Source: Balanoglossus misakiensis
Lineage: Eukaryota > Hemichordata
Length of the DNA stretch: 64,000 nt
Direction: 5' to 3'
NCBI GenBank assembly: GCA_040954595.2
Contig: CM082579.2
Location: forward strand, 4,216,001-4,280,000
Shown: positions 27,101 through 44,900 of the stretch, piece by piece
Numbering within the stretch: the stretch's first letter is position 1
Layout of the letters: each line of letters begins with the position of its first letter
Made by a program: the position numbers and the translations under genes
Notes under the pieces: model-generated
What the model saw: only the letters and a program-made list of their open reading frames with translations
Database searches by the model: none
Told to the model about the DNA's origin: nothing

Positions 27101-30100
27101 TCAAGAACTTCACGTTCTCCTTCGACGAGGAAGAGGTACGGTTCCTGCGCCACGGCAGATCGGCCTGGGTGCAGCCGGGAGTCTCGCCGTTCCTGAAGGA
27201 TGTAACGCCGAGCAGTTTACCAGCAGACGCCGACGGCGATGACGAGCGTTCAAGGAGGTTGAAGTTCACCGTTAAACCGAGCAGGGACTCGTACGTCCAA
27301 ATGGAAGTGGTCAGGGTGGAACTGAAGCTACAGAACACCTCCACAAGACCCATCTACGTCGAAAGCAAACTCGACCCCTGCGAGGAATGGGTCTCAGTGT
27401 ACATAATGAACCCAAATGGTACTGTGACCCAGGTTGATTCCTTCGCCAGCGGTGCAGTTGCCGATTACGTCAAACCACTTTATCCTCCCGGTTCCAAAGA
27501 CGGCGCAGACAGAGTCAGTGAAGTTGTGCCGTTGGTGTATGGGAAGGACGGGTTCTATTTCAGACAAGTGGGAGATTATCGCATCAAGGCTGTCTACAGC
27601 TTCGGCAATTACTACGTCGCCACAAAACCGGTGACTATTAGCATCCAGAGATATGGCGGCGAGAGACATCTGCTGGACAGCTTCTTCACTGACAAAGTTG
27701 GAGAGTTCATCGCTCTCGGTGGGTCAAGCGCGCGAAGATTTGAGGCGACAAGACAGTTTATTCAAGCACTGGCGACATCCCAAGACACTCAGGCCTGGGC
27801 CGGAGAGATCGCAGCCATCTGTGGTAAAAATCTTGCTTATTCCTCAAGGAAGGGGTTTACAAAAGTGGGGAACAACTTGACCGTGGAGAAGGAGAGCCCT
27901 GAGTTGCCAGATGAGGTCCTTCAATCAACCCAAGCTACCGTTGACAGACTTCACAGAAGTGGAGAGCAGGCTGATAATATCATGTATCGTCGCTTGGCCT
28001 TTCTGAGAGCCGAGATCTACCTGTTGAAACAAGATCCGAGAAACGCGGACAGAGAAGTCAGAGATATGACTAGAAGTCTCAAGTCTCGGAAAGTGAAGGA
28101 GTACGTAATAAACGAGATTGACCTGGAATGGAAGACGAGGCGAGGAGATATTGGTCGGCTTCCCTCCAGCATGGACCCTCAGAGAAGAGAAATGTGGCGA
28201 GTCGTCCAACCCAGGTCCGAGGAGCTTCAAGAATGGGTCAAGCGAATCATGCACTGGACGGGTGAGGAAGATGACGGTGGCATTGGTGTCGATGGTGTTG
28301 ATGATGAAGATGATGACAGTGGTCTTGGGCATGGCACAGAATTCTCCGCATTTGATGACCAACATCTGCTAGCGTCCGATGACGTCATCGAGCAGATCTT
28401 CAGCAAAGCCGACGAGTCCCGAGATATTGTCGAGACTTTGGAGTTCGTCAATTCTCTGCAGCACAGCCGTCAATACAATCACACCTTGATCAAGTACGCC
28501 CTCAAGATATTCCTCACTCATCACGTTCTAGCACGAAGCAACCGGCTCAAAGTGCCAGAGATCATTGACGAACCGTCTGGGTGGGATGCGGCCGCCCATG
28601 CTATGGTCCCGCCAATAGGCGAACCGCAAGAGATCTGGATGAATTACTGGAGAAACGACGCCGATTTTGTGGACCACCACCGACACTGGCATGAGACGTA
28701 CCGAGCACGTGGTCTGCCGGGCACAGAAGCCGCGCACTTGGACCGCCAGGGCGAACTGTTCGGATACATGCACGAACAGATGCTGGCCAGGTACAACGCG
28801 GACCGGGAGTCGTGGGGGCTCGACCCTGTCGAACCGTGGCACTTCACCGACGTGGATGAGCTCGGCAGTGACGCTGGCGAGGAATTCCACAGCAGCCCAC
28901 AAAACCGGCAGGTCCGACCACGCCCACCGGGGTCGAAGTGGCCGCAGCACAGAGTCGTGCAGTTCAGGCGCTGGAGAGACAACATTCGCAGAGCCCTCCG
29001 GGCGGGAGTCTTGCAGCCCGATCGCGGCACGGATTTCCGCGCTTTTCGATTCGAAGACAACAACGACCTGGAAAATCCCTCCAACAGCGCCGCAAACTGG
29101 GTCGGCCACATCGTGGAAGCGACATCCGGGGCTTTCTCTGATACCTACGGCAGCGTTCACAACATGGGCCACGTGGTCTTTGGTGCACTGGACCAGCCGC
29201 GTCGGTTCCGTAGTTACATGGCAACGCCCGACCACGCTGTCCGGGACCACATCTTCTTTCGATGGCACAAGTTCGTCGACAATCTCATCGACGAATACCA
29301 CAGCACGAAGAGAACGGAGCTGGCAGTGGACGCGCCACCAGTGGTCGTAAGAGGGAATGATATCGTGATCAGCACATCGGAAAAATTACCGGATGGGTTT
29401 TCCGAGTGGTCGGGAAACGGATGGGGGAATGGAGAATTCACAAGCAGCACAATCAACACAACGATAGACCTGCCCCAGCGACAGTTCGAATTCGGCAAGC
29501 TTACACACGAGCCGTTCTACTATCACATCCGCATCAGACGAAACGGGTCACCAGGACAGGAACTGCGACTGACGCTTCGAATATTCATCTGCCCCGCCAG
29601 ACATGAAGACGACCGGAGACGCTGGATAGAAATGGATAAATTCCGGTACATCTTGGCGGCAAATGAAACGCACGCTGTCATCACGAGAAAGGACAAGCAT
29701 TCCTCGGTGATTCGGAGAGATCCACGCGACAGCGACGTACAAGACGACCTGGAGATGCCACTCGCTCGCACGGTCAGTGGGTTCTGCGAGTGCGGCTGGC
29801 CGTACAACCTCCTGCTTCCCAAAGGAACCCGAGGGGGGGAGCCTTATCGCCTGGCCGTGTACATATCAGACAACAGCGTAGACTCTCTCCGGATCCGCTC
29901 GTCCTGCGGAAGTCTCAGCTACTGCGGTGCCCGCGACAACCGCTACCCGGACCGCCGTCAGATGGGCTACCCTTTCGCCACGCCAGCTACGGTGAACGGT
30001 GGCGAGGTGACTGTGACGGAGGCCGTTCAACAGCTCGACAACTTCGCTCTGACGTCGTTTGCCATCAAGAACAGAGATAGGCGGTTTGGAGAGGAGGAGA

Positions 30101-30941
30101 CACCCGTCATACTCAGGTTGTTGGAACCACCTGTTGAGTTTGTAGTCGGATGGCAAGCCCGTCAGCAGCTGAAACTGAGAGCCAGCGAAGAATATCGGCG
30201 CAGCAACTGGACAGGACGATTCCGAGTTTTAATCGATGGCAGTGCGTTGACGGAAACCAATGCGTTTGCTGATAAGCCATATGCTAAGTTGCGGTTAAAA
30301 GTAAGTTAATAAATCGCTTAAAATATCACATTTGAATCAATACATACCTTTGTTGCTATTCTGTTGTTTTTGTCATCGTCATGTTTAATTTTGTGACCTC
30401 CATGATAGGTCATACCAGTACTTGTAAACTGGCCAATATCATTACCCTTTCTTGGAAACTTTGAAAGTCCTCGTATGTTGGCCAGAAGAGGTTGACGCGC
30501 TCAGTAATCAAAGGAATGTCAAGTTTGAAAGTATTTCGCCTTTTCTCCAACTAGGGCCGTGGAACTGGTCATGGCGAATACAGGGTGTCCGGTGTCACTT
30601 TAGCAGAACGGAGAGGGCGATCTCTAGATGTAACAGGCCCGCACCACAGCGTCACTTTCGACGACGGGAAGTCGTCTGCGTCAGTCCCGGAAATGGGAAC
30701 CGAAAGCGACCCCATCGAAATGGTACTCGTGCCAGACGTCGACTACTTCGTGACATTCACTTTAGAGACGCCGTCCGTGTACCTGGTTGGCCGCAGAGAG
30801 ACGTGCACCTGGTTCATCGCCAATCCTGAGGGCGGGGCGAGACACGAGATGAATTGGGACTTGCGGGAGGTCCGAGACCAAATCTCAGAGACACGGCGCA
30901 ACCTCTACATGGTGGACCGCATACTGGTTAATGAAAAGTGA
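24133..30941 (+). CDS. Metzincin-like protease fused to arthropod-type hemocyanin/prophenoloxidase (1548 aa)
   Basis: Seven phase-matched exons: 24133-24157, 25311-25343, 25525-25702, 25817-25982, 26221-26472, 26695-30300, 30555-30941 (4647 nt). Residues 1-300 form a globular region with YRSVAVDGRRLELRIDVD. The zinc site HEMGHAFNLQH (H315, E316, H319, H325) and Met-turn SFMN (M338) mark a metzincin-like protease. A beta-rich domain (about 430-560), a helical part and an acidic linker (about 741-760) follow. From about 781 the sequence follows arthropod hemocyanins: CuA HHRHWH (H880, H884) and H911 in GELFGYMHEQM; CuB H1040, H1044 in VHNMGHVVFG and H1076 in FFRWHKFVDN; then the beta C-domain with LLLPKG and NRYPDRRQMGYP. 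All six copper ligands are present. The last exon adds 128 residues of unknown, mostly beta, character. No signal peptide is visible. The acceptor at 26219-26220 and donor after 26472 are weak, so the N-terminal model is less sure than the rest. Confidence 0.85.
24350..24506. repeat. Short direct repeat pair around a hairpin, intron 1
   Basis: GTGTGGAAACAACACA occurs at 24350 and again at 24489, 139 bases apart. Between them CCTATGC/GCATAGG (24416-24434) forms a perfect 7-bp stem. This lies in the first intron of the protease-hemocyanin gene. It could be a relic of a small mobile element, but no ends or target duplications are clear. Confidence 0.4.
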
Positions 30942-31852
30942 ACACGCTCTGAAATCTAGATCCATGTACTTGAACCCCATAAACCTGACCATGTCAACTG
31001 ACGCGAATTTCATGTAATCGGCTTCACAAACCACCAAATACGAATGTCACAGATGTAATGCACATATGATAAGGGTTGGCACGTTGCCTTATTGTAATAT
31101 ATTGTAGGCTAAATTCTAATATGTACTGATCAAGCCTTTTCTAATTTCGTGGAAATTGCAGTCTAAGCTTTGCCCAATACCTGAGATTTTGTGGTCCTTG
31201 AAAAAGACCTGACTTCGACAGCATGACCAATGGATTTCCGCCAGAAAAGTCAGGCTCTAAACTAATAATTTTTTCACCAGTGCCAATCGAATATTTTGAG
31301 TCACCATAACAAAAGGTTTCTAAACTTGAGATAGAAGAATTACCATTTGTTAACCAATTTCCCAGTTTTTTCAACAGAGTTTAATCAGTTGATTATTAAT
31401 CCACATTTATTCTGATTTGCGAGGGTGGTGCCATGCTAGTGACGTGAAAATATGACCAATTTTAGGTAGTGAACGAATATGAGTATCATTTATTTTATTG
31501 ACTGTAGAGGGCGCTGGTCTAAGAAAGTCGGGGATTGAGCCTTGCGTTGGCTGACAGCCAATGAGAATAATCACAGTGCAAACTCACTTTAATAATTGGA
31601 AACATTTAATCACGCAAATGACTATTTAGAACATTGCTTTCAAGTCACAGTACAAAACTGAGTACATACATTCAAATTAACAAACTTCGTTCAAGAAGAA
31701 TTAAAATCAAATCACAGAATTGACTAGGCAGCTTTGATGATATGATATCCCAATCTATTTTGTAAAGGAAAGTCTTAAACTTGCCGATTGTACTGAAGGA
31801 AACCTGACAACAAATTTTTGCTAATAATAAAAATAATAACAATCAGTGACTG
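30942..31852. other. Convergent intergenic region with WBP4 poly(A) signal
   Basis: About 0.9 kb between the stop of the plus-strand fusion gene and the stop of minus-strand WBP4. It should contain both 3'UTRs. A canonical AATAAA for the minus strand lies at 31489-31494, fitting a WBP4 3'UTR of about 360 bases. I see no canonical signal for the fusion gene. Confidence 0.5.
31489..31494 (-). terminator. Poly(A) signal AATAAA, probable WBP4 3' end
   Basis: Canonical hexamer on the minus strand, about 360 bases after the WBP4 stop codon, with no intervening minus-strand gene. Confidence 0.45.
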
Positions 31853-34026
31853 TCATGATTCGTCTTCTCTTTTCTTGATATTTCTGTTTCCAATTTTCCT
31901 TTTCTTAAAACCGACGTTGACCTTTTCGCTGCCACCACCAATACTCCCAACAGTCTTTTCTTTGAATTTGATCTTAATCTTTGGTTCTTCTAATGCTATG
32001 GTAACCGGCGGGGCTACATAACTTGCCCTTGCGTCCGGCAGCTGCAAGTCTGGAGTTTCCCTGTGTGAGGAGAAGAGAATACACAAGCATTGATAACTGT
32101 AGAACTGGACAATGAATTATCCCACAAAAAAACGAGTGACCTAGCTTGATCACCTGCAAAGAAGTAGATTTACACTGTGAAATACTACTTACGAGCTAAC
32201 TGGTTCAATGGCTTGCCAGGTACCGTACGGATTTGATCTCTTCTTTGATGTACTTTTAGTCTGTTGGTCATTTGTTTTCTCTGTGCTGTCGGTAGCCTGT
32301 TACAAACACATAGAAGGAAAAAATGCTTCATTAATATGGTGCATAACCCCCTCCTTTCCTTGTCGAAACAGAAGTCCAAACATAATGAAAGATGTCTGTT
32401 TATGTAGTCTCAAACATATGACAATGCATGATATTTCAATGATGCAGAAAAAATTTCATGGGTTTAATTTACACTCTTACGTTTTCATCTTTTGTTTCTT
32501 TTGGTTTGTCGTCAGACTTGCTTCCTTCTCCTCCTCCTCGTCCTTCATCTTCTGTCTCCTCTTTATCTTCCTGCTCAGTCTTCTCTGTTGATTGGTCAGC
32601 TGGCTGCTTTTCTGTTTGTTCCTCTGGCGATTGTTCTTCTGCTTGTTGTGATGTTTGGTCTTCTGACTGTTGTTGTTCTAATGACTGGTTATCTGTTGTT
32701 GACACAAAACCCTCTGGCTTTTCCCATGAGGACTCTGAACGACAAAGAGAAATGTTTCATTTTGTGACTTCCATCAATCTTTGCTGCCATTGTTCTCCAA
32801 AGCAGTTACTCAATATTATTGTATACATTTGCTTACCACCAGTAAAGCTGTTCCAGAAGTATGTGTACCCCTCAGGTGAGACACCTTCCACCCAATACGG
32901 CAGTATATCCTCGGCTTTGGGATGGGACTCTGTGCTGCTTTGTTCTGTTGGCTTTTCTGATTCTGAAAGACAGGGATATCAACACACTGACTGAGGGAGT
33001 GATCTTGCTTCTTGCTCTATGACAATGGAAAGAAATGAACACGACGTACTATAGCAATAAACCCGACTGCATATCTGTGAGTCACTGTGTTTCATGGTAA
33101 AGTTACAGCTACACACACACACCTTGCATTTGCGACTTCTTTTGGAGGACTGCATTCTTGTATTGACCTGCTAATTTTGGATCTCTTTGGACGTCTTGCT
33201 GGAATGCCTTCAGAGCTGCCTGGGAATGTGCACAAGATATCAAAAATTTTAATTTCCAATGAAACCAGTCACGCACAAATTTTACTATGATCTATACGAA
33301 GCACCTCATCATGGTCAATAGGTGTTGAATAGCAAGTGTTGACAATCTTGACAGTGTTTGATCACAACCCCGCCTCCCAACTTACCTCTTCCATAGCCTG
33401 GAGATCACTTTTGAAAGCAGCATCTTTCTTTTCTTTCGCTACACTTTTCTTCTGTATGTCGCTGATCCTTTTCTGTACATTTTCGTTGTGGCGTTTCCCT
33501 CTCTCATGGAAATCTACACTCTGCAAACATAAAGATATCGAAATGCTTTTTTAAAGACAAGTTGAGATCATTGAGAAGTGCTGGGTTGAATATTTGCTTC
33601 GGCATTTACCACTTGGCTGCAGATGATGCAGGTGTGAAAAATTTGAACTTACAGCTTTATTGTCTGTGATCCAACACTTGCAGAAGTCACAGAACTTCTT
33701 GGGTTGTGATTTCCAGTACTCAGACCTGCAAAATGAACAGTGAATGAAAAAAATTAGGAAAGAAATGGGGTGTGCACACGGGACCGGTAAAGAGTGAACT
33801 GACTCGCACGACTGCAGGTGAATGAGATTCGCAGGCATTGCCATGACTTGAGCCCTAAAAATCCATTTGGCATGTAAATATTGGAGATCGCATGCAACTT
33901 GCACTGTTTATAGTGTTGAAGGTTGTTGCATTCCCATTTTACAACAATCGATTGCACTGAAGTCAACAATTCTTTAGTTGGAGTGAGTTTAAAAGCATCT
34001 GCCCTTATATGCACGTGAACTTACAT
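31853..34026 (-). CDS. WBP4: WBP4 / FBP21-like spliceosomal WW protein (332 aa)
   Basis: Exons: ...34025-34026 (only AT of the start codon), 33653-33725, 33386-33520, 33123-33219, 32837-32962, 32481-32734, 32193-32296, 31853-32060. The coding total is 999 nt with consistent phases. The start MSEYWKSQPKKFCDFCKCW matches vertebrate WBP4. A U1-type C2H2 zinc finger uses C13, C16, H30 and H36. One WW domain spans about 126-151 (WVEGVSPEGYTYFW...SSWEKPEGF), interrupted by an intron. An acidic Gln/Glu/Ser-rich region follows, then NPYGTWQ and the conserved basic tail with KIKIKFKEKTVGS and FKKRK. WBP4 binds proline-rich splicing factors in pre-spliceosomal complexes. Human WBP4 has two WW domains, whereas only one is seen here. 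Spliced together, the start codon is AT|G, split by the first intron. Confidence 0.92.
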
Positions 34027-34762
34027 ATCTATTCATTTGTAGATTTCGTTTGAGTTATGACATCGTCGGCATGTCAACACTGCAGACCACGGACGAGTCG
34101 AGTGTGTTTACCTGCGAAGGGAAGTGATGTCATAACCTCGTACACTCCACTTGTAGGACTCATAAAATATTACCAGGATTAGAAATGTAACGTGTATTGT
34201 ACATTGTTTATAAAGTAAACGTTCGGTAATAATCAGTACTGATTCATCTCAGTTCCAATTTTCATGAGTTGCCGAATCAAAAGTGTAAAATACACATGGT
34301 TTTAAATTTACTCTGGATGGAGGGTAAGACGGAACAGCCATTTCGTATCTCCGAATATGATTGGTCTACACCAGACGTGGACAACTTTCGTCCCTGAAAA
34401 TGCACAGTTCTTTCCTACGAGATAAAATAATCGATGAAACATTCTAAAGTCAAGAAGCGTAATTATTGTAGAGGTCCCCCAACAAATTTGTCCTGGAGAG
34501 TAGAGATTTTGGGGGATCTATTTCCGCAAATCCCTATTAATCAGCAAGCTCCAGCAGCCAATGGGATACTTTGTAACATTTATGTGATTTTACTCCACTG
34601 AGCCTGCGCAGTGAGGCCATGCTAAATTTGTTGATAAATAGAGGACTTGTACCAGGGTTCCGAAAGTTTCTTCACTTTTACCATTTTAACAGCCCTTTCA
34701 GTCTGTTTCGAACTGAAATCACGCTGTGAAAAGAGTGGTCCAGACCTCTGTGACCACTTGCC
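34027..34762. promoter_or_regulatory. Bidirectional promoter interval, WBP4 / MBTD1-like
   Basis: The first coding exons of minus-strand WBP4 and the plus-strand MBTD1-like gene lie about 740 bases apart, head to head. Both 5'UTRs and promoters must be here unless further untranslated exons lie elsewhere. No TATA box is obvious, as is usual for housekeeping pairs. Exact transcription starts cannot be read from the sequence. Confidence 0.5.
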
Positions 34763-41951
<7,189 letters not shown>

Positions 41952-44900
41952 ACTCGCTGCAACCAGTGTGACCGGTCGGCCACCGTAAATCGGGTCTCTT
42001 GAATCAAAAGACCTGCCAAATATTTTTGCAGCATTCTCTGTCAACACACAACTTGCCATGTTTACCAGGCAGAGCTGTTTTAGCTTTGCATTCTTTATTA
42101 TGTCACTCTCTTTTTCTACCGTAATCTGCAGTGAGACTGAGATTCTATTCTTGACTACCGTAACTTTGATCTCGGGAGCCAGTGAGTCGGCGATGAAATC
42201 TGTAGGAATATTTGCGTGTGAGATTTCTTGAACTTTGACCCATTCCTACAAAACCCATCCTTGGATGATTGGAGAGCATTTCTGCCGTTGTGTGGTTTGC
42301 AATCAGATTGCCAGAAAATGTTTATTCATGCACGTGTGTGTGAGAGTGTGTGTGTACGTGCATGTCACATGTGCATGCAACCAGTGCCAATACTTACGAA
42401 TGAATCAGCTTGTACTAGCTTGTCACGCACAAGGCCGTGGTGACTTGTACTAACCAGATTTTTCTGACAACTTGTCCAGCACAGGTGTTTCAGCTGATTC
42501 TCTGAAATATTTTTTGCATCAAAAAAAGAGGAAGAAGTTCGGACATTTTCTTCATTACATTCTTTCTAAACCTGTCAGATGAATATAAATTTGAAATAAC
42601 TCTGTTGAGATCTAATTATTTTATTCTTAGTCAAATAATATAAGAGGCTGGTTCTTTTTTCTTTAGTCTATCACTGGAAAGGGACATTGAGAACATCAAC
42701 ATGCCAGTATCTGGTATGAGTCTTCCATTTTTTGACCCTGTCACCCCCATTTCTCTGTATAAAGGTCTGGCCTTGGTATTGAAAACAATGGAGTTGGACT
42801 AAACTATGGTGGTGAAGGGGTTTAACCTTGACTCGGTGTATAAACCATCACAAGATTACTTGTATACAAAAACATGCTTCACTACATATTGTGTGTGTTA
42901 AAAGTCTGTCAGCCAGTCTTTGGGATATTTGATTTTGGTAAAACACAACGAGAGGGAAAATAGAATATTTTTATGGGGGGGGGGGGGGGGAGCAATGGCT
43001 AATATGTTGTCATACATCTAAAATGGAGTATGTTTTTTTGTTTTTCCTACCGGTAGTTTACAAAGTCAGATATGCAAAAGATTTATTTTAGTTTTGTATT
43101 TTTTTTCTGAATTTATTCACAAAAACACTTCATTTCATGGTTCCTGTTATACACAGTGCTATGTCTGTTGAGCTTTGTACAGTGGGTGGGCAATACGGGA
43201 TGCGAGTGTACTGACATGTTGATGTGATCGAGACAGGCACAGGCGTGATTTTCTCGAAATACGACAAAGTGATTGAACAGTGGAGATTGAAAGTCGCAGC
43301 CAGTGAATATCTGGTTTTTTGGCGGCGACTGATCTTTGATGTTCAGTGCATGCATAGACAGATATGTACTGTGACAAGCTGTAAAACATGCAACACTCGA
43401 CAAAGTTATTTTCCAGACTGTGAGCAGAACTGTGAGGACTGAAATTCTGGCACGCGATAAAATCAATACGTCACAAGCCTTGCAACTTTGTCCACTGATC
43501 AGAACATTTTAATATTTACAAGACTACACCTTTGCTGCTCACAGACACAACTGCATTGTCTCTAAGTAACAGCAGTGGACCGACTAGCCTTTCGCTATTT
43601 TGGGGTTAATGGCGAACATGACGCAACTGGTCACCAGGGTTAAACATTGAAGTGAAACCAATAAGGTGGTAAATTTGATTCCCAGTACACTGCATGCATA
43701 AAATGTGAATTTTGATGCATAATTGTACAAGCATATGATCAAACTACAGTATTCAGCTTGCAATATTTTATCCAATTATGCAAAAGTGATAATTAGGCAT
43801 AATGAAGTGATTCTTTTCATATGCATTCATTAGTTTTCCCAGGAAAAGGAATCTGATATAATTTCGTATGTACTTGTGTTTTATCAAAAACAATTTGGTG
43901 GGTGAAAGGGGTGAATGCAGTGTAGACTGTGTGTGGTTTACGAAGCACATGGCAAGTACTGCACAGTCCACTGCAAAGTTGCCATAGTTTCGTCTGCACG
44001 TGATCATTAGTGGAGGCAAGAAATGCTAATCAAGGACTGGGTTGTGATTGGCTAATCAAGAAAATGCCGGCTTGGTTTTCGCACAATCACAAGGGAAAAG
44101 CTGATGAATATGTCGCTGAAATATGCTATTCATTTAAGTGTATGTTGTACTTTTTTTGCTTATTTTATTGAAGTTTTGCTTGTTCCAGGTAATGTAAATA
44201 TTTGTTGTTAACATTAGATATTAGTTTTGGTGGTGTAGGTTGGTTATTTTTGTCATGCTAATTATATTTTTATGTACAGATTCTGCTCAGTGAAACTTTA
44301 AATTTTGATAATCATTTAAACAGTCACATGGGCTGCTAAGTGGCAGATTATTTCAGAAGTGGCATCTTTGTGTGGCCATTCCCAATCATTGTTCAATCAA
44401 TAACATTGTCCTTTTATAGTGCGGTGATTACAAAGAGAATACATGTATCATAATTTCATGATTGTCTCAGAAAATCTTGTTAGCCCCATTTGGTTTATGT
44501 GGGAGCAGATTATGGGATCAGTTGGCACCCATCACTTGTGTGTATGTGTGTGTGTCCACCCACAGCAAACACTGCTGTGCATTTCATCTTGGTATTACAT
44601 TTGGCATGTACATGTTGTTGCATGTCGGACAGACTGTGATTGTGTTCAAATGAAGTTGTCATTGCAAAAACTTGATTTGAAAATTGGTTTGCAAGTACGT
44701 CAGGGTGTGCCAGGTTTTCGCGTTGTTGATTTTGGTGGTTGTGCTCATGAGATAGACATGGTTTAGCTTTCATAAAGCTATCACAGTGGGACGATGCAGT
44801 TTGGCATCCGTTGTATATTGCTTGATACGAAAAGCGAGATACATGCCAAGTCTTGCATTATGTATTTAATAGCATAGTTTATTTTGATTATGTACATCAG

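Noticed and set aside
28528-29301. 257-codon antisense frame within the hemocyanin exon
   Set aside because: A shadow of a GC-rich coding exon; the plus frame has conserved copper ligands and splice support.
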